From Parapristionchus giblindavisi (taxonomy: Eukaryota > Nematoda > Chromadorea > Rhabditida > Diplogasteridae), in NCBI GenBank assembly GCA_943737045.1, contig CALSFV010000274.1:62001-126000 (forward strand): 64,000 nucleotides of DNA, written 5' to 3'. Numbering within the stretch: position 1 is the stretch's first letter; the number at the start of each line of letters is the position of its first letter. This document shows, one piece after another, positions 1 to 11,024 of the stretch. The notes under the pieces are model-generated. The model was given only the letters and a program-made list of their open reading frames with translations, ran no database searches and was not told the DNA's origin. Both the position numbers and the translations under genes were made by a program.

Positions 1-3000
1 TCTACTTCATCTTCTGTATCTTCATATTTCGGAAGAACAACTGCTTTGGCTTCCTTTACATCCAACTACAAATAATGAAGAGCAATGCATGTCTAATCAA
101 CATCCACAATATACCTTAACATCAAGAGCGTAGTCACAATCCATATAAGAGTCCGAATGGACTGCCAATTGAAGAACGTACGATCCCTTCACTTCGGGAG
201 CAGGGAAACGCATCTCAACCTAAATACCGCATTAATTTAGTATGCTTAATCCTAAGTATACATTACGTAGTTAAGGTATACTTACGGTTTGGGTATCAAC
301 TAGCGTCTTACAGGACTGAACTGGAGCGACCAATCGACGATGCTAAAAGGAAATACACAAATTATATCAAATATCGGCACTTCTTCGGTTTCTGGCCGCT
401 CCATTCGATCGAAAAGATCGAAATGGAGGGGGGGGGGTGGCCAGAAAGTTTCTGGCAGAAACCGAGGGGGGCGCCCGTTTCGGCAACGGATTATAAATCG
501 GTTGGAAGATGACCTATGACAATAAAAGTTTTATCATTGTTATCAGTAGTGGTGTACGGTATGGTGCTACCGTAACCGTCAGGAATCGCGGACTGATTTT
601 TTTTTCAGTTGACCCAAGACCCGGGGTTCATGGTTGAAAATGGCCGAAGTCGAAAAATTCATGATGGCCCGCGATCAAATACTAGTTGCCATTATATCAA
701 TAGTGAGCCAACTTTTCTCTTTCTGGGTACCGTATCCCGAATTACCGTAATCTAGCTACCGTAACCTGCAATAATCTGGCCAAATGCACTTTAAATCCCG
801 GTTTGATTACGGTAGTTCGGGTTACGGTAACCAGAAAGATAAAAGTTGGCTCACTATTGATATTATGGCAACTAGTATTTGGTCTCGGAGTATCATGAAT
901 TTTTCGACTTTGGCCATTTTCAACCATGAACCCCGGGTCATGGGTCGACTGAAAAAAATCAGTTCGCGATTCCCGACGGTTACGGTAGCACCATACCGTA
1001 CACCACTACTGATAACAATCATACAACTTTTGTTTCCATATACCTTCTCCCAACCGATTTATAACTCGTTGCCGAAACGGGCGTTGCCGAAACGGGCGCC
1101 CCCGAAACCGAAGAAGCTCCCAAACATCAAAGATCACTTACTCCCTTCTTCTCTGATGTAGATAGAGTCAGCCACCACCATTCGTACTTCTCTCCGGGAT
1201 AGAACGGACAATGCACTGGATGAGTCTCGTATGACTTTGCCTACAATCAATCGATTAGGACTACGGCAACCAATCAATAAATCGAAAAAGAGTCATCTAC
1301 CGTACCTCAAGTACGGGTTTCTTCGTCTCCGCTACCCATTCATCCTCATCAGACTCATCATTGGGTGAGGCTCCGCTGACCTCGTCACCAGATTCCTATT
1401 AATGTCTATTCGTTTTCATTTCTCCACAAATTTAGGCTAGATCAGGTTACATTGCGCCAAAACCGAGCGGGTCTTGTGGCTATCATAGGTGGACAACCCG
1501 GCGAATTGAAAGGCAAAGCTATGCGCATCATACGTGGGCGGGCATTGCCGCTGGAAATGAAAATCGGGGGGTCGGAAACAAAAAAATGGAGCATCTATTC
1601 GCCATTTTGAGTGATTTTTCGGAAAATCGGGGGGTCGGGTGCCAAAAATCGGGGGTGTATTGCCGCTAGCGGCAGTGATGCCCACGTATGATGCGCATGG
1701 CCCTTTTTTTGCAGATTTGACTGGAAATTTTTCAATTTTTGAGTGGCAAAGCAATGCGGAAGGCCCGCAAGGGAAGGCAAGGCAGTGTGCAAAAAGAATT
1801 CGTTTTCACGCGCCCACCTATGGTGGCTATCGACAATGTCGCCCACACACGGATCAGCTACTTTCTCATAGAAGACCTTTGCATCAATGTCGTAATTACG
1901 ACCTCGTTTCGTTCTTCTCCATACCATAGGTCGGCACGTAAAAACTAATTTTTGGCGCACAGCCTGGCCTTCTCTTCTGAGCTTTGCATAATTGGAAAAA
2001 GTGAAAAAAATGATGATAAATAACTCTAACCTCATCATCATCACTATTATCATCACCAGATGATAGACTATCATTACTCTCATCTCTTTCCTTCTTCTTC
2101 CTTGTCTTCTTCTCTTCAGCATTGGGAGTTGCCGGTGTGGCGGGTGTTGAGGAGGTAGTCGCTGTTGCTGCAGTTGCTGCGGCCGCGGCAACAGCCCCCT
2201 AAATGTACTTTATCATATAGACCGCCTCATGTTCGATAAACTTTTCCGCCTGCCACTACGGAAAAAAAGTGTAGCATACACCGTACAGGGTAGTACATTT
2301 TCGGCAAATTCGGTAATTTTCACCAAAAAAACATAAACCGTTTGCGTAAGAGTCGGACAATCAGCAACGGGATTCCGTACAGCAAAAAAAAGTTTTGAGA
2401 TAATAACATTTTTGAGTACCTCTCGATATGTTAGAATAATAGGCAAATCCTCGTGGTATGCAAATTTTTTTGAGCTCGGTATGGAGCTCCAAAGATGGCC
2501 CTTTTTCAGTTTTTCGACTATATCCGTTGAAGGAAACAGAAAAGTCACAAGAGCAACTCTTGCTCAATTTGTATGAGGATCATAATGATGATTAGGGTAA
2601 TATAAAAAAAGACGTGTTAGTCGAGAGATAAAAATATTATTTTGATTCAACCAAAAATATACGAGCGGAGACGAATAGGGCGCGTGGATGCGGTCATGAT
2701 AGACTTGCAAAAAAATTTTTGTGAGAAAAAACCTCCCGCAAAGCAAAATATGATTTATTTTTTGTGGGGGTCGATTTAAAAATTCGCGAGATCTCCACAC
2801 AACAAATCCCGATGGGTTCGTTAACACATCTATCAGGCATCAAATCAGCGGCCTGTGTAGTGTAGTGGATAAGGTGTCTGCGTTCACTTTTTTTCGATCC
2901 CCCTTGCGGCACTTTTCTTTTGCTGATTTTGTTGCCGTAGAAAGATTGACATGTTTTACTGTGATTAGGAAATCGGTAAATAGAACACACTTTATTTTAT

Positions 3001-6000
3001 CCGCAAGTGTGAACTTTAACAACAAAAGGAGTGAAACAAAGACGATTTTTTGACGTCTTCTCCCGATTCTTCTCCATCCCATGTCGCATCCGAATCCTTG
3101 CCATAGTCGTCCACTTCTACATACAACTCGTTATCCTCGTCGAAGAATATCTGATCCTCTGTTGCAGCTTGAAGCTTGGAGATGATGACTTGAGCGAGCT
3201 TCCTATCTTCTTGAGTGACGTCAGAAGGATCCAACAATGGAGGGTAAACTTCTGCGAGGAGGGCAACGACGATTGAAGGTGTGATTGAATAAGAAGCACA
3301 AAGGCCTTTTAACGGCATAGAAGAGAGCGCCAACAAGGATCAAAGAGAGAATAAAGTAAATCGATAGTGATCTACACTGACAAACAAGCTTGAACGTTTG
3401 ATCTTGACAACTACAAAATCAGCAAAAGAAAAGTGCCGTAAGGGGGATCGAACCCTTGACAGCCAAGAGTGAATGCAGATACCTTATCCACTACACTACA
3501 CATGCCGCTGATTTGATGTTTGATAGATGAGTTAACGAACCCATCGGGATTTGTTGTGTGGAGATCTCGCGATTTTTTAAATCGATCCCCACAAAAAAAT
3601 ATCATAACTTGCTTTGCGGGAGGTTTTTTCTCACAAAAATTTTTTTGCAAGTCTATCATGACCGCATCCACCCGACCTATTCGTCTCCGCTCGTACATTT
3701 TTGGTTGAATCAAAATAATATTTTTATCTCTCGCTAACACGTCTTTTTTTATATTACCCTAATCATCATTATGATCCTCATACAAATTGAGCAAGGGTTG
3801 CTCTTGTGACTTTTCTGTTTCCTTCAACGGATCTCCAGCTATAGTCGAAAAACACTGAAAAAAGCCCATCTTTGGAGCTCCATACCGAGCTCAAAAACAA
3901 TTTGCATACCACGAGGGTTTGCCTATTATTCTAACATATCGAGAGGTACTCAAAAATATTATTATCTCAAAACTTTTTTTTGCTGTACTGGAGACTGTCA
4001 GACTCTTACGCAAACGGGCTCATATAAAAGTGATTTTTGAGCTTTCGTAGACTTAACAATAAACTTTTTCTGCAAAAACTGGAACAACGTGCAACTAAAA
4101 ACAACGATAATCGTAATAACAGGGCTTAGTCCAAAAGAACAATGTTTTTAGAAAGGAAAAACTTCATGCGGAATTGTCGGGGAGAAAGCGAAATGCTTGA
4201 ATACAGTGCACTGCAAATATTTACAATGCACATAGGTCGAATATCTACCGTCAAAACGAAAAAAAGTGAAACATTTGTCAAAATTTTTGAAAATTTTTGA
4301 CAAAAGTTCACAAGATTTTTGTTAGCCTCAATACGCCTCGAATACAGAATAATTTATAGTCTATGTGTTATCAGTGATAGATTTGCTTATTGTCTACTGA
4401 TATTTGAGGAAATAATTTTAAAATATGGTTTTTGGCCCATGAAAATTGCCGTTGAATTAATAAACTCAGTTTGCAATTTGATGGTGTATCTACAGTATAT
4501 ATACTGTACCTTGCTCCTGATGAATCGTTCATTTTACATTTTCTCGGCATTGAGGAGCTGCTGCAAATTTTGTTATTTTCTTTGTTTGTTTTTTATCCTT
4601 TATTATTTCTGTAACCACGGATCCATTCCTATCTATTGCACCGTTTACGTCACTGTTTCGACCATCATATCATGTATTATTCCAGGAAACAGCTCAATCG
4701 ACTTCGGTTTCGTTTTGACTTGGCGCAAACTTCGTAATACAATGTCGTCTTCACTCAGATAAACCTTACTTACCTTCGATTTACCCTCTGATGAATGGAG
4801 TGAGGCTTGTGGTAAAGTTGTTGCAGGTTTTTCGGGCCTGAAAACTTCAGTGCGGCACTTTTCTCCTGGAACTTTTCTTGCTCTGTTTACAACAGGTATG
4901 AGTGTTTGGTTTTATAACATACATTTTCGGTACCCTCGCCGTTTACTTTTATATAGTGGGTCAATTCGCGAAATAGGGTGGGTTGATTCACAAAATTCGT
5001 TATTTTCGCTTAAAAATCGTCATTTTTAGCTTCCTCTTTTTATCAAGTGGCCTAAAATGAGTCCTATATAGTGGGTCAATCCTCGCACTACGAGGGTATG
5101 GCAATGTATGTTTTATAATTTCTCCCACTATTTATTGCAGTTTCTCCTATACATTAAAGCTAAGCATTTGTGTTAGGTAGTATACTATAGTCAGTTGAAA
5201 GCAACGACGTTGAAATAGTAAACTCTGATACTGCAGATTCGTTACTGTTTTCAATTCACTTGATTTCATTCTCAATTCACTTGATTTCATCTATCTTTCC
5301 AGTAAATTCTTGACCTATCTTTCGATGCGGTGCTCTCACCACTAATGAAACGTCACTATGTCATAGAATTTATCAAATATTCTGCATTCTTATTCATCAT
5401 TTTCTCTTCAGGATCACCGTCGTCGCTGAAACAACGCGCTGTCGGAATCACCACATGTGCATCTGTTTTTATTTCGTTCAGAAACATAAATACGTAATTT
5501 TATTGTTCCTGTACACTTTCCCCACTACTTTATCGTTCAATAATTGGTGGAGACAATGAAGTTAATAATGAAAAAAAGTATCATGATGACTAGATGACGA
5601 TGAAGTAGTATTGAGTGATAAGAAACCTTAAAGATAGAAAAGTTCGGGGTGATTAAAATATAGCATATAAATTTTAAGCAATTTTACTTGAAAACAAGGA
5701 AACGAAAGATAATGAATTACCTTTAGTTAGTAGTTGTACAAGTTGTGCGACGGTTATCCTGAAAAGGAAATACATTTAAAAGATAAATAGAAATATAAAA
5801 TATTTGAAATGTGCTATCACATAGTGATGATTCATGAGTGGTCATAACGCCGCAGGGTTAACAACAATTTACCCTGCAAATTGTTAACCCTGCGGCGTTA
5901 TCTATAGAGAGAGAGAGAGAATGAAATCGAACCAATGTACTACAGTAACCAATCTATAATTTCACAGCTTACAGTTTGACACTGATCACTGTGAACTGAA

Positions 6001-9000
6001 GCACGTGCCAGTCAATGCAAATGTATAGCTTAGATAGAGAAGTTACTACATGAAATAGCGGGAGAAATTATAAAACCAAACATTCATACCTGTTGTAAAC
6101 AGAGCGAGAAAAGTTCCAGGAGAAAAGTGCCGCACTGAAGTTTTCAGGCCCGAAAAACCTGCAACAACTTTACCACAAGCCTCACTCCATTCATCAGAGG
6201 GTAAATCGAAGGTAAGTAAGGCTTATCTGAGTGAAGACGACATTGTATTACGAAGTTTGCGCCAAGTCAAAACGAACCCGAAGTCGATTGAGCTGTTTCC
6301 TGGAATAATACATGATATGATGGTCGAAACAGTGACGTAAACGGTGCAATAGATAGGAATGGATCCGTGGTTACAGAAATAATAAAGTATAACGTGAAAC
6401 AAACGAAGAAAATAACAAAATTTGCAGCAGCTCCTCAATGCCGAGAAAATGTAAAATGAACGATTCACCAGGAACAAGGTACAGTATATATACTGTAGAT
6501 ACACCATCAAATTGCAAACTGAGTTTATTAATTCAACGGCAATTTTCATGGGCCAAAGACCATATTTTAAAATTATTTCCTCAAATATCAGTAGACAATA
6601 AGCAAATCTATCACTGATATCACATAGACTATAAATTATTCTGTATTCGAGGCGTATTGAGGCTAACAAAAATCTTGTGAACTTTTGTCAAAAATTTTCA
6701 AAAATTTTGACAAATGTTTCACTTTTTTTCGTTTTGACGGTATGTTACACATATTCAAAATGTCTACTCTACTCTACTCTACGCTCGCTCACAAATACAA
6801 GCGTCTGCGTACACGAAACAATTGTGTATGCAAAACCCTTGATGCGCAACAATTGCAAGATCAAAATGAATACCTTCTTGGGAATAATCTTTGCAGCCTT
6901 CTTCTTCGCTCCTCCCTTCTTCTTCTGCACCGGTTTCTCCCATACCTTCTTCTTCTACAATCAATCAATCAATAATCTTACATTACAATTTTTTTAAATA
7001 AATCAAAAAACCGTAAGGTACTGTAACCCCACTCCAATGACCAACCTTGGCAGGATTTTCTTCATCTCCTTCACCATTTTCATTATCCTTTTCATTCTTC
7101 TTCTCTTCATCATCACTATCATATGTCATACGAAGTGCATCATCATCGGCATTCGAAGGATCGAGAAGAGAATGACGGGTCAGTTTTACCTTAATTATAG
7201 TAATAACTATTGTTATTATCACGATTAAGTTGATTCTATCAGGAATAGTTGAATATATCCACGCACCATTGGAATACGGTAGATAGTTACTTTCAGAGAT
7301 GGTATTAACGATTAACGAATTAACGAAAATAAGTTAATTTTCGTTAATATTTTCGTTAATGGAGATCAGGTGATTTAAAATTATTAATTCCAGAAACAAT
7401 TGTAATCTCTATTTAAGGAAAATCATTGTTCATGGTATTCCTAGAAAAAAACGTGTTTGGGTAAAAAATCGAAGTATGAAAAATTAACGAAGGTTTACGA
7501 AATTAACGACTTAACGAAAATTTTCATTAACGAACATCTCTGGTTACTTTCCAATCAATAAATGAGGATGCTAAAATTCATGCATTTTCATACCCTCACA
7601 GCGTGAGGATCGACCCTCTATATAAGAGCAATTTGTTTATGTGAAACATTGCAATTTAAGCGAAAAAATAACGATTTTTCTAAATGTACCCACTATATTT
7701 CGAAAATCGACCCACTACTCTGGTATTTTGAAACTTAAAGTCTACATAAATTACGTCACAGACTTTAAGTAGACTTTAAGTAAACTTAAAGTGAAAGAAC
7801 ATTTGACGAAATGCATTACAGTATACCACACCACTTTAAGTAGACTTGCGTTTTACATTAAGTTTACTTAAAGTCTACTTAAAGTGCGGAGTTTAAGTAG
7901 ACTTTAAGTTTCAAAATACCAGAGTACATAAAACAATAAGATGAGGGCACCAAAAATGTATGCTACAATTTACCTTGAGAGTGACGAAGCATCCAGCAGT
8001 GATCTCATGAGCATCATCCTCACCGGGTACTGTAATAAGAGTCAGTTGGCGATAGATCAATGTGGTGTGACTACCGTATACCTTCAATGGTGGTCTCAAT
8101 ATGGAGACGAGGCATGGACGTGAGAACGATGACGACATCACGATATTGTTGATCATTCAGAGAATTGAGCACCTAAACACAAACGAAAATGTAGACAATG
8201 GTTATTAATAGAGTAAATATGTCATGGATATATATACGACGGTCTGCCACATCATAGTTTTAATTGGCCTCATTGGAAAGTTAATACATTTCATCACTGA
8301 TAGATTTAGAACATCGGTCGAATAGCTAGGTTATCGGTTTTCAAAATCCGGTTATGTTTTTCGATTTTTGGCTAATTTGGCTCAAAATCTGGTCAGATTT
8401 TTCGATTTTTGTGAAATTTTGGCTCAAAATCCGGTCAGGCTTGGTACTTTGTAACATACTTTTCGACCCATGATTTAGAATAGCGGATATGTACATTACA
8501 CCATATGGCACAGTATTGCTCAACTTATTATATTATATAATTTCACATTTCACATGTATGCAAACCTATACTTGTAAATCTATATATTATAATATTATTA
8601 ACTTTAGTTCATCACTAATCTACGATACTTTACTTGTTTCTTCATTATGTACAGTGGTAACTAAACGCATAAATTATTATTATGATAACTAAATTAATAC
8701 TGTCATTATAGCATAAATTCACCTGTCTTCTCTTGTCATTATCGAGCTTTGCGAGATCGGAGCATGTATACACCTGTAAATTGTAATTTGCATAACGCAA
8801 TACATTCACAATAATAAGAGTAACGATACCTTCTGTCTTCTAATATAGTTGATATTGTGCTCTCCTAGATGGGGCAACTGCATGAGGGTCGAGTTCTTTG
8901 GCCATTGTGCCTGTACGATCATGGGCATCAATCTACAAAGAGAGTTTAAAGAACAAAGTTCATTCTCAACTATCGTATACCTGAGGAGGTTGTCAATGGT

Positions 9001-11024
9001 TTCCATGGGAATACGGGTGCTGGTGTAGTAGTTGATCTGTTGGGCAATAGAGATCATCTCTTCAATTAGACGATAACAACGAGAGATTGTGTATCTACAA
9101 TCATGCACATTATTCATTCATTTCATTAGAAAAGAAAAATATTTATTCTGATACTAATTACTGATAATACTATTCATTACTAGATAACCATGGCGATGAC
9201 ATTGTTTAATTAAGCCTCTGTCATCGGTTTAACTAATGGATAAATAAATAAATAATAGTGCGGCAAAGACGATACGGGTTGAGTATTGTGTACCTCTGAT
9301 CGAATAGTAGATCTTCGGAATCGAGAGATAGACGAGAGAGGAGTGAATGGAGCATGATTCGTGCTTTGAGAGCATAGGGAAGACACAGGGGACGTTCCTT
9401 CTTATTCTCACCAAGAAGTGGAAGATGCTTCATTAGTCTACAATAAATGGCATTATTCAAATACTAGTTCATAAATTCTAACGACTGAAACCGACTGAAA
9501 CTGACTAATTGATTGAAACCTAAACACACCTGGGCAATTCGATATCATCAGTCTGTCTAAGAATGATCTCATTATTGTATTCCTTATTGAACTCGAATGC
9601 ACCGCCGAGAACCATGAGGGCACCTAAACAACATCATCATGCAACATCAATCGAATATCTTCCATTTCATTAGTAAAAATAACAAATGGAACAGAACCAA
9701 TAAACTATTGTGGAGACAAAATATTGACGTAAATAATAATGACTGATTTAAAATAACAAACTAACGATGAATCTCGAGACGAGGAGTCTTTCTGAGGAAG
9801 TATCCAAAGAGTTGAGTAGTATCAAGAAGAACTTTATCTACATTGTACTTGATCGAGTTATACCACCAGTATCCCTTCAATTTTACATTATTACGGTCGT
9901 ATTTCAATTTGATTGAATTTGCACCAAAAGTAATGTTTAGTGTAATGATAAAAATGTGCTTACAACTCCAGTAGGAAGAATGATCATGAAGATGAGACCA
10001 TAGAATGCGAGTACCCATACACCGTATTCCTTGCTCACCAACCACTTAGGGAGAGCGATACCGAAGGTTGTGGCTGAAACGAATCAATCAATAATCTGTT
10101 ACAAATCGATACCTACCCGTTGGTCCATCGGGATTACCGTACTTCTCCCAGTTCTCACGAGATTCGTCGTCAGTAAGCGCCTAAAGATATTATTGATTGA
10201 CCATCAATACGACGCAAGAAAAAAATCAATAATACCTGATAAGCCTTAGCGATACGATCGAATTGTTCTGCATCACCTCCTCTATCAGGGTGGTATTTCT
10301 TCGAGAGATCACGATAAGCCTTCTTTACTTCAGATGTAGGTGCACCCTTAAAGATATTTCATCATTAAAACTAAGTAGTTCCATCAGTAATCAAATTTAT
10401 TTTATTTTACTACAAAGAAAAAATTAAAAGACAGAGTAATTGGGTGAATGAAATGATATTTAATTAAGTCCAACCTGATCCAGCTCAAGAATGGTGTAGG
10501 GATCGTACTCAACATGAGTATTCTCGATTGTGGACACTTTCTGCACGAGAAAAGCGAGAATTATCCAAGCAACGGACAAAACGACGATCGTTATAACCTG
10601 ATACAATATATAATGTACATATCATTTAAATGAGAAAATACCACATTCAGATCTACATTATATGTTGTTGGAGATCGTATGTATTCGAAAGGTGTAATTA
10701 AAAGGAATGAAAGTAGAACCTTCTTAGTCTTTCTCCAGGGTTGAACAGCTTGTTTCCTCTTTCTCTTATCCACATCTCCCTCACATTGACATTGCCGTTC
10801 ATCTACCTTCTCTTCTACTGTAAGCGACCACAATTTGATCAATCATAATCTATACTCAGCGAGGTTTCTAGAGCATAATAATTATTTCAGCCACATTTCA
10901 TACCTTGATTATCGATAGGGAAGAAGAAATATGTAGCTGGGAGTAGGATAATAGTATAGAATGCGATGAGGACGTAGTAAAATGTGTTTCCAACCTCATC
11001 GTATTCGAATTCGGCTCGAGCCAT
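1..11024 (-). CDS. dnj-29: SEC63 translocon J-domain protein (3' end outside window)
   Basis: SEC63 recruits BiP to the Sec61 channel in the ER membrane. Twenty-two exons join in phase: 10904-11024, 10720-10817, 10475-10597, 10236-10346, 10117-10180, 9964-10073, 9766-9874, 9530-9623, 9294-9437, 8981-9094, 8830-8932, 8723-8773, 8082-8172, 7974-8029, 7046-7189, 6874-6954, 2031-2198, 1306-1395, 1142-1240, 286-342, 121-219, 1-65, giving at least 730 residues (human SEC63 has 760). Visible features in order: hydrophobic segments near residues 14-33, 74-92 and 193-209; a J domain in exon 4 with HPD at about 133-135; Sec63/Brl helices; a lysine-rich and then acidic linker; and the C-terminal beta domain with a WWW motif and RSDSYMG-like VHSDSYM. 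The ATG follows an acceptor-like ttaag by about 13 bases. The intron at 2199-6873 is unusually large and full of repeats. The start of the window cuts the last exon. Confidence 0.96.
376..1120. mobile_element. Foldback element in SEC63 intron (343-1141)
   Basis: Two arms of about 330-380 bases are inverted repeats of each other (376-758 and 805-1120), separated by a short loop. Both ends carry CTTCTTCGGTTTC. The flanks CAAATATC (368-375) and CAAACATC (1121-1128) match at 7 of 8 positions and look like an aged 8-bp target-site duplication. No coding capacity is evident; the ORFs in the arms are mirror images of one another. It fills almost the whole intron between the exons at 286-342 and 1142-1240. 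Confidence 0.8.
1484..1822. mobile_element. CATAG-type MITE, outer element of a nested pair
   Basis: Ends are CATAGGTGG on the left and CCACCTATG on the right, flanked on both sides by GTGGCTAT (1476-1483 and 1823-1830), a perfect 8-bp target-site duplication. A second element (1529-1690) sits inside it, so this one inserted first. A related copy in opposite orientation lies at 35014-35201. It lies in the SEC63 intron 1396-2030. The rest of that intron shows a partial third copy near 1935-1990 and otherwise nothing recognisable. Confidence 0.85.
1529..1690. mobile_element. CATAC-type MITE nested in 1484-1822
   Basis: A 162-bp element with ends CATACGTGGGC and GCCCACGTATG, flanked by perfect 8-bp duplications ATGCGCAT (1521-1528 and 1691-1698). 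The interior carries two inverted ggggtcgg-containing blocks. It is nearly the mirror image of 62810-62973 at the other end of the window, so the family is present in at least two well-preserved copies. Confidence 0.9.
2338..4017. mobile_element. Long inverted-repeat element with tRNA-like modules in both arms
   Basis: The arms at about 2338-2940 and 3411-4017 are inverted repeats of about 600 bases with many small differences. The outer ends read CCGTTTGCGTAAGAGTC and its complement. Each arm contains a tRNA-like stretch. The right arm (minus strand) keeps an A-box match TAGTGTAGTGG (3488-3498) and a B-box GGTTCGATCCC (3444-3454) with a five-pair T-arm-like stem. The left arm keeps the A box (2858-2868), but its B box is decayed. 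The 470-bp spacer holds a short ORF. It inserted in the giant SEC63 intron. Confidence 0.8.
3016..3318 (-). CDS. Unrecognised short ORF in the spacer of an inverted-repeat element
   Basis: A 100-residue open frame (ATG at 3316-3318) occupies almost the entire spacer between the arms of the element at 2338-4017. The N-terminal half is helical and mixed, with an SDVTQEDRKLAQVI stretch; the C-terminal half is strongly acidic (FFDEDNELYVEVDDYGKD) and ends in a Cys pair. I recognise no family. It could be an element-encoded protein, a captured host exon, or chance. The normal amino-acid composition, unlike the AT-driven ORFs nearby, is the only argument for coding. Confidence 0.3.
   Translation of the reverse strand: MPLKGLCASYSITPSIVVALLAEVYPPLLDPSDVTQEDRKLAQVIISKLQAATEDQIFFDEDNELYVEVDDYGKDSDATWDGEESGEDVKKSSLFHSFCC
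4645..4882 (-). pseudogene. Exon-like ORF, left copy of an inverted pair, unknown family
   Basis: Reading on the minus strand, an acceptor-like TTGTAAACAG precedes an open frame that runs 78 codons to TAA, through a donor-like AAGGTAAGT. The product has ordinary composition (for example KVPGEKCRTEVFRPEKP and YLSEDDIVLRSLRQVK). The right copy at 6103-6340 has exactly the same length. Of the three differences noticed, one is silent and two change an amino acid. I do not recognise the family. It may be the last exon of a host gene captured by the duplication. The opposite strand also has a 147-codon open frame, rich in Cys, Phe and Tyr, which looks less like protein. Confidence 0.35.
4918..5110. 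mobile_element. CATAC-type MITE with preserved empty site
   Basis: A 193-bp element with ends CATACATTTTCGG and GCAATGTATG, flanked by TTTTATAA at 4910-4917 and 5111-5118. The mirror copy of the host sequence near 6068-6075 contains a single TTTTATAA and no insert. This gives a pre-insertion allele and fixes the element ends and the 8-bp duplication. Very similar to 50222-50415. Confidence 0.93.
5844..5901. repeat. Perfect 21-bp hairpin
   Basis: ATAACGCCGCAGGGTTAACA and its complement lie 16 bases apart. It may be a very short MITE or a structural hairpin; no duplication of flanks is clear. Confidence 0.7.
6103..6340 (+). pseudogene. Exon-like ORF, right copy of an inverted pair, unknown family
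   Basis: This is the mirror copy of 4645-4882, with the same acceptor-like AG, the same internal AAGGTAAGT and the same TAA stop. The frame is open in both copies. It has no in-frame ATG after the preceding stop, so if expressed it would have to be spliced to an upstream exon. Confidence 0.35.
7574..7716. mobile_element. Decayed CATAC-type MITE remnant
   Basis: This part of the SEC63 intron 7190-7973 contains cattttcataccctc, a tatataagag box and the ttaagcgaaaaaataacgat core shared in inverted form with 4918-5110 and 50222-50415. The right end is lost, truncated by the adjacent element at 7718. The remaining 380 bases of the intron (7190-7573) show gttaacgaa-type simple repeats only. Confidence 0.5.
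7718..7924. mobile_element. Tc1/mariner-type MITE (TA target)
   Basis: Perfect 28-bp terminal inverted repeats begin CTCTGGTATTTTGAAAC and are flanked by TA on both sides (7716-7717 and 7925-7926). The interior repeats ACTTAAAGTCTAC-type blocks several times in both orientations, so the whole element can fold. It is non-coding. Confidence 0.85.
8316..8468. repeat. Dispersed repeat with GGTCGAA ends, copy 1
   Basis: Starts GGTCGAATAGCTAGG and ends TTCGACC. It is shared with 46590-46706 in the same orientation, including the aaaatccggtca blocks, here duplicated. It lies in the SEC63 intron 8173-8722, which is otherwise AT-rich with no other feature seen. Confidence 0.7.

Larger units (their letters stand above)
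4246..6743. repeat. Large inverted duplication in the SEC63 intron
   Basis: The left arm (4246 to about 5135) and right arm (about 6050-6743) are near-identical inverted copies of about 690 bases around a 0.9-kb spacer. The arms start at TACCGTCAAAACG. The left arm is interrupted by a MITE at 4918-5110 that is absent from the right arm. Each arm carries the same exon-like ORF (see 4645-4882 and 6103-6340). The spacer also has a 58-base hairpin at 5844-5901. No flanking target-site duplication was found, so it could be a segmental inverted duplication rather than a transposon. Confidence 0.8.

Noticed and set aside
4319..4762. 147-codon plus-strand frame (mirror at 6223-6669) as a membrane protein gene
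   Set aside because: Rich in Cys, Phe, Tyr and Ile from AT bias, with no proper start codon. The opposite strand has a more protein-like exon with splice signals.
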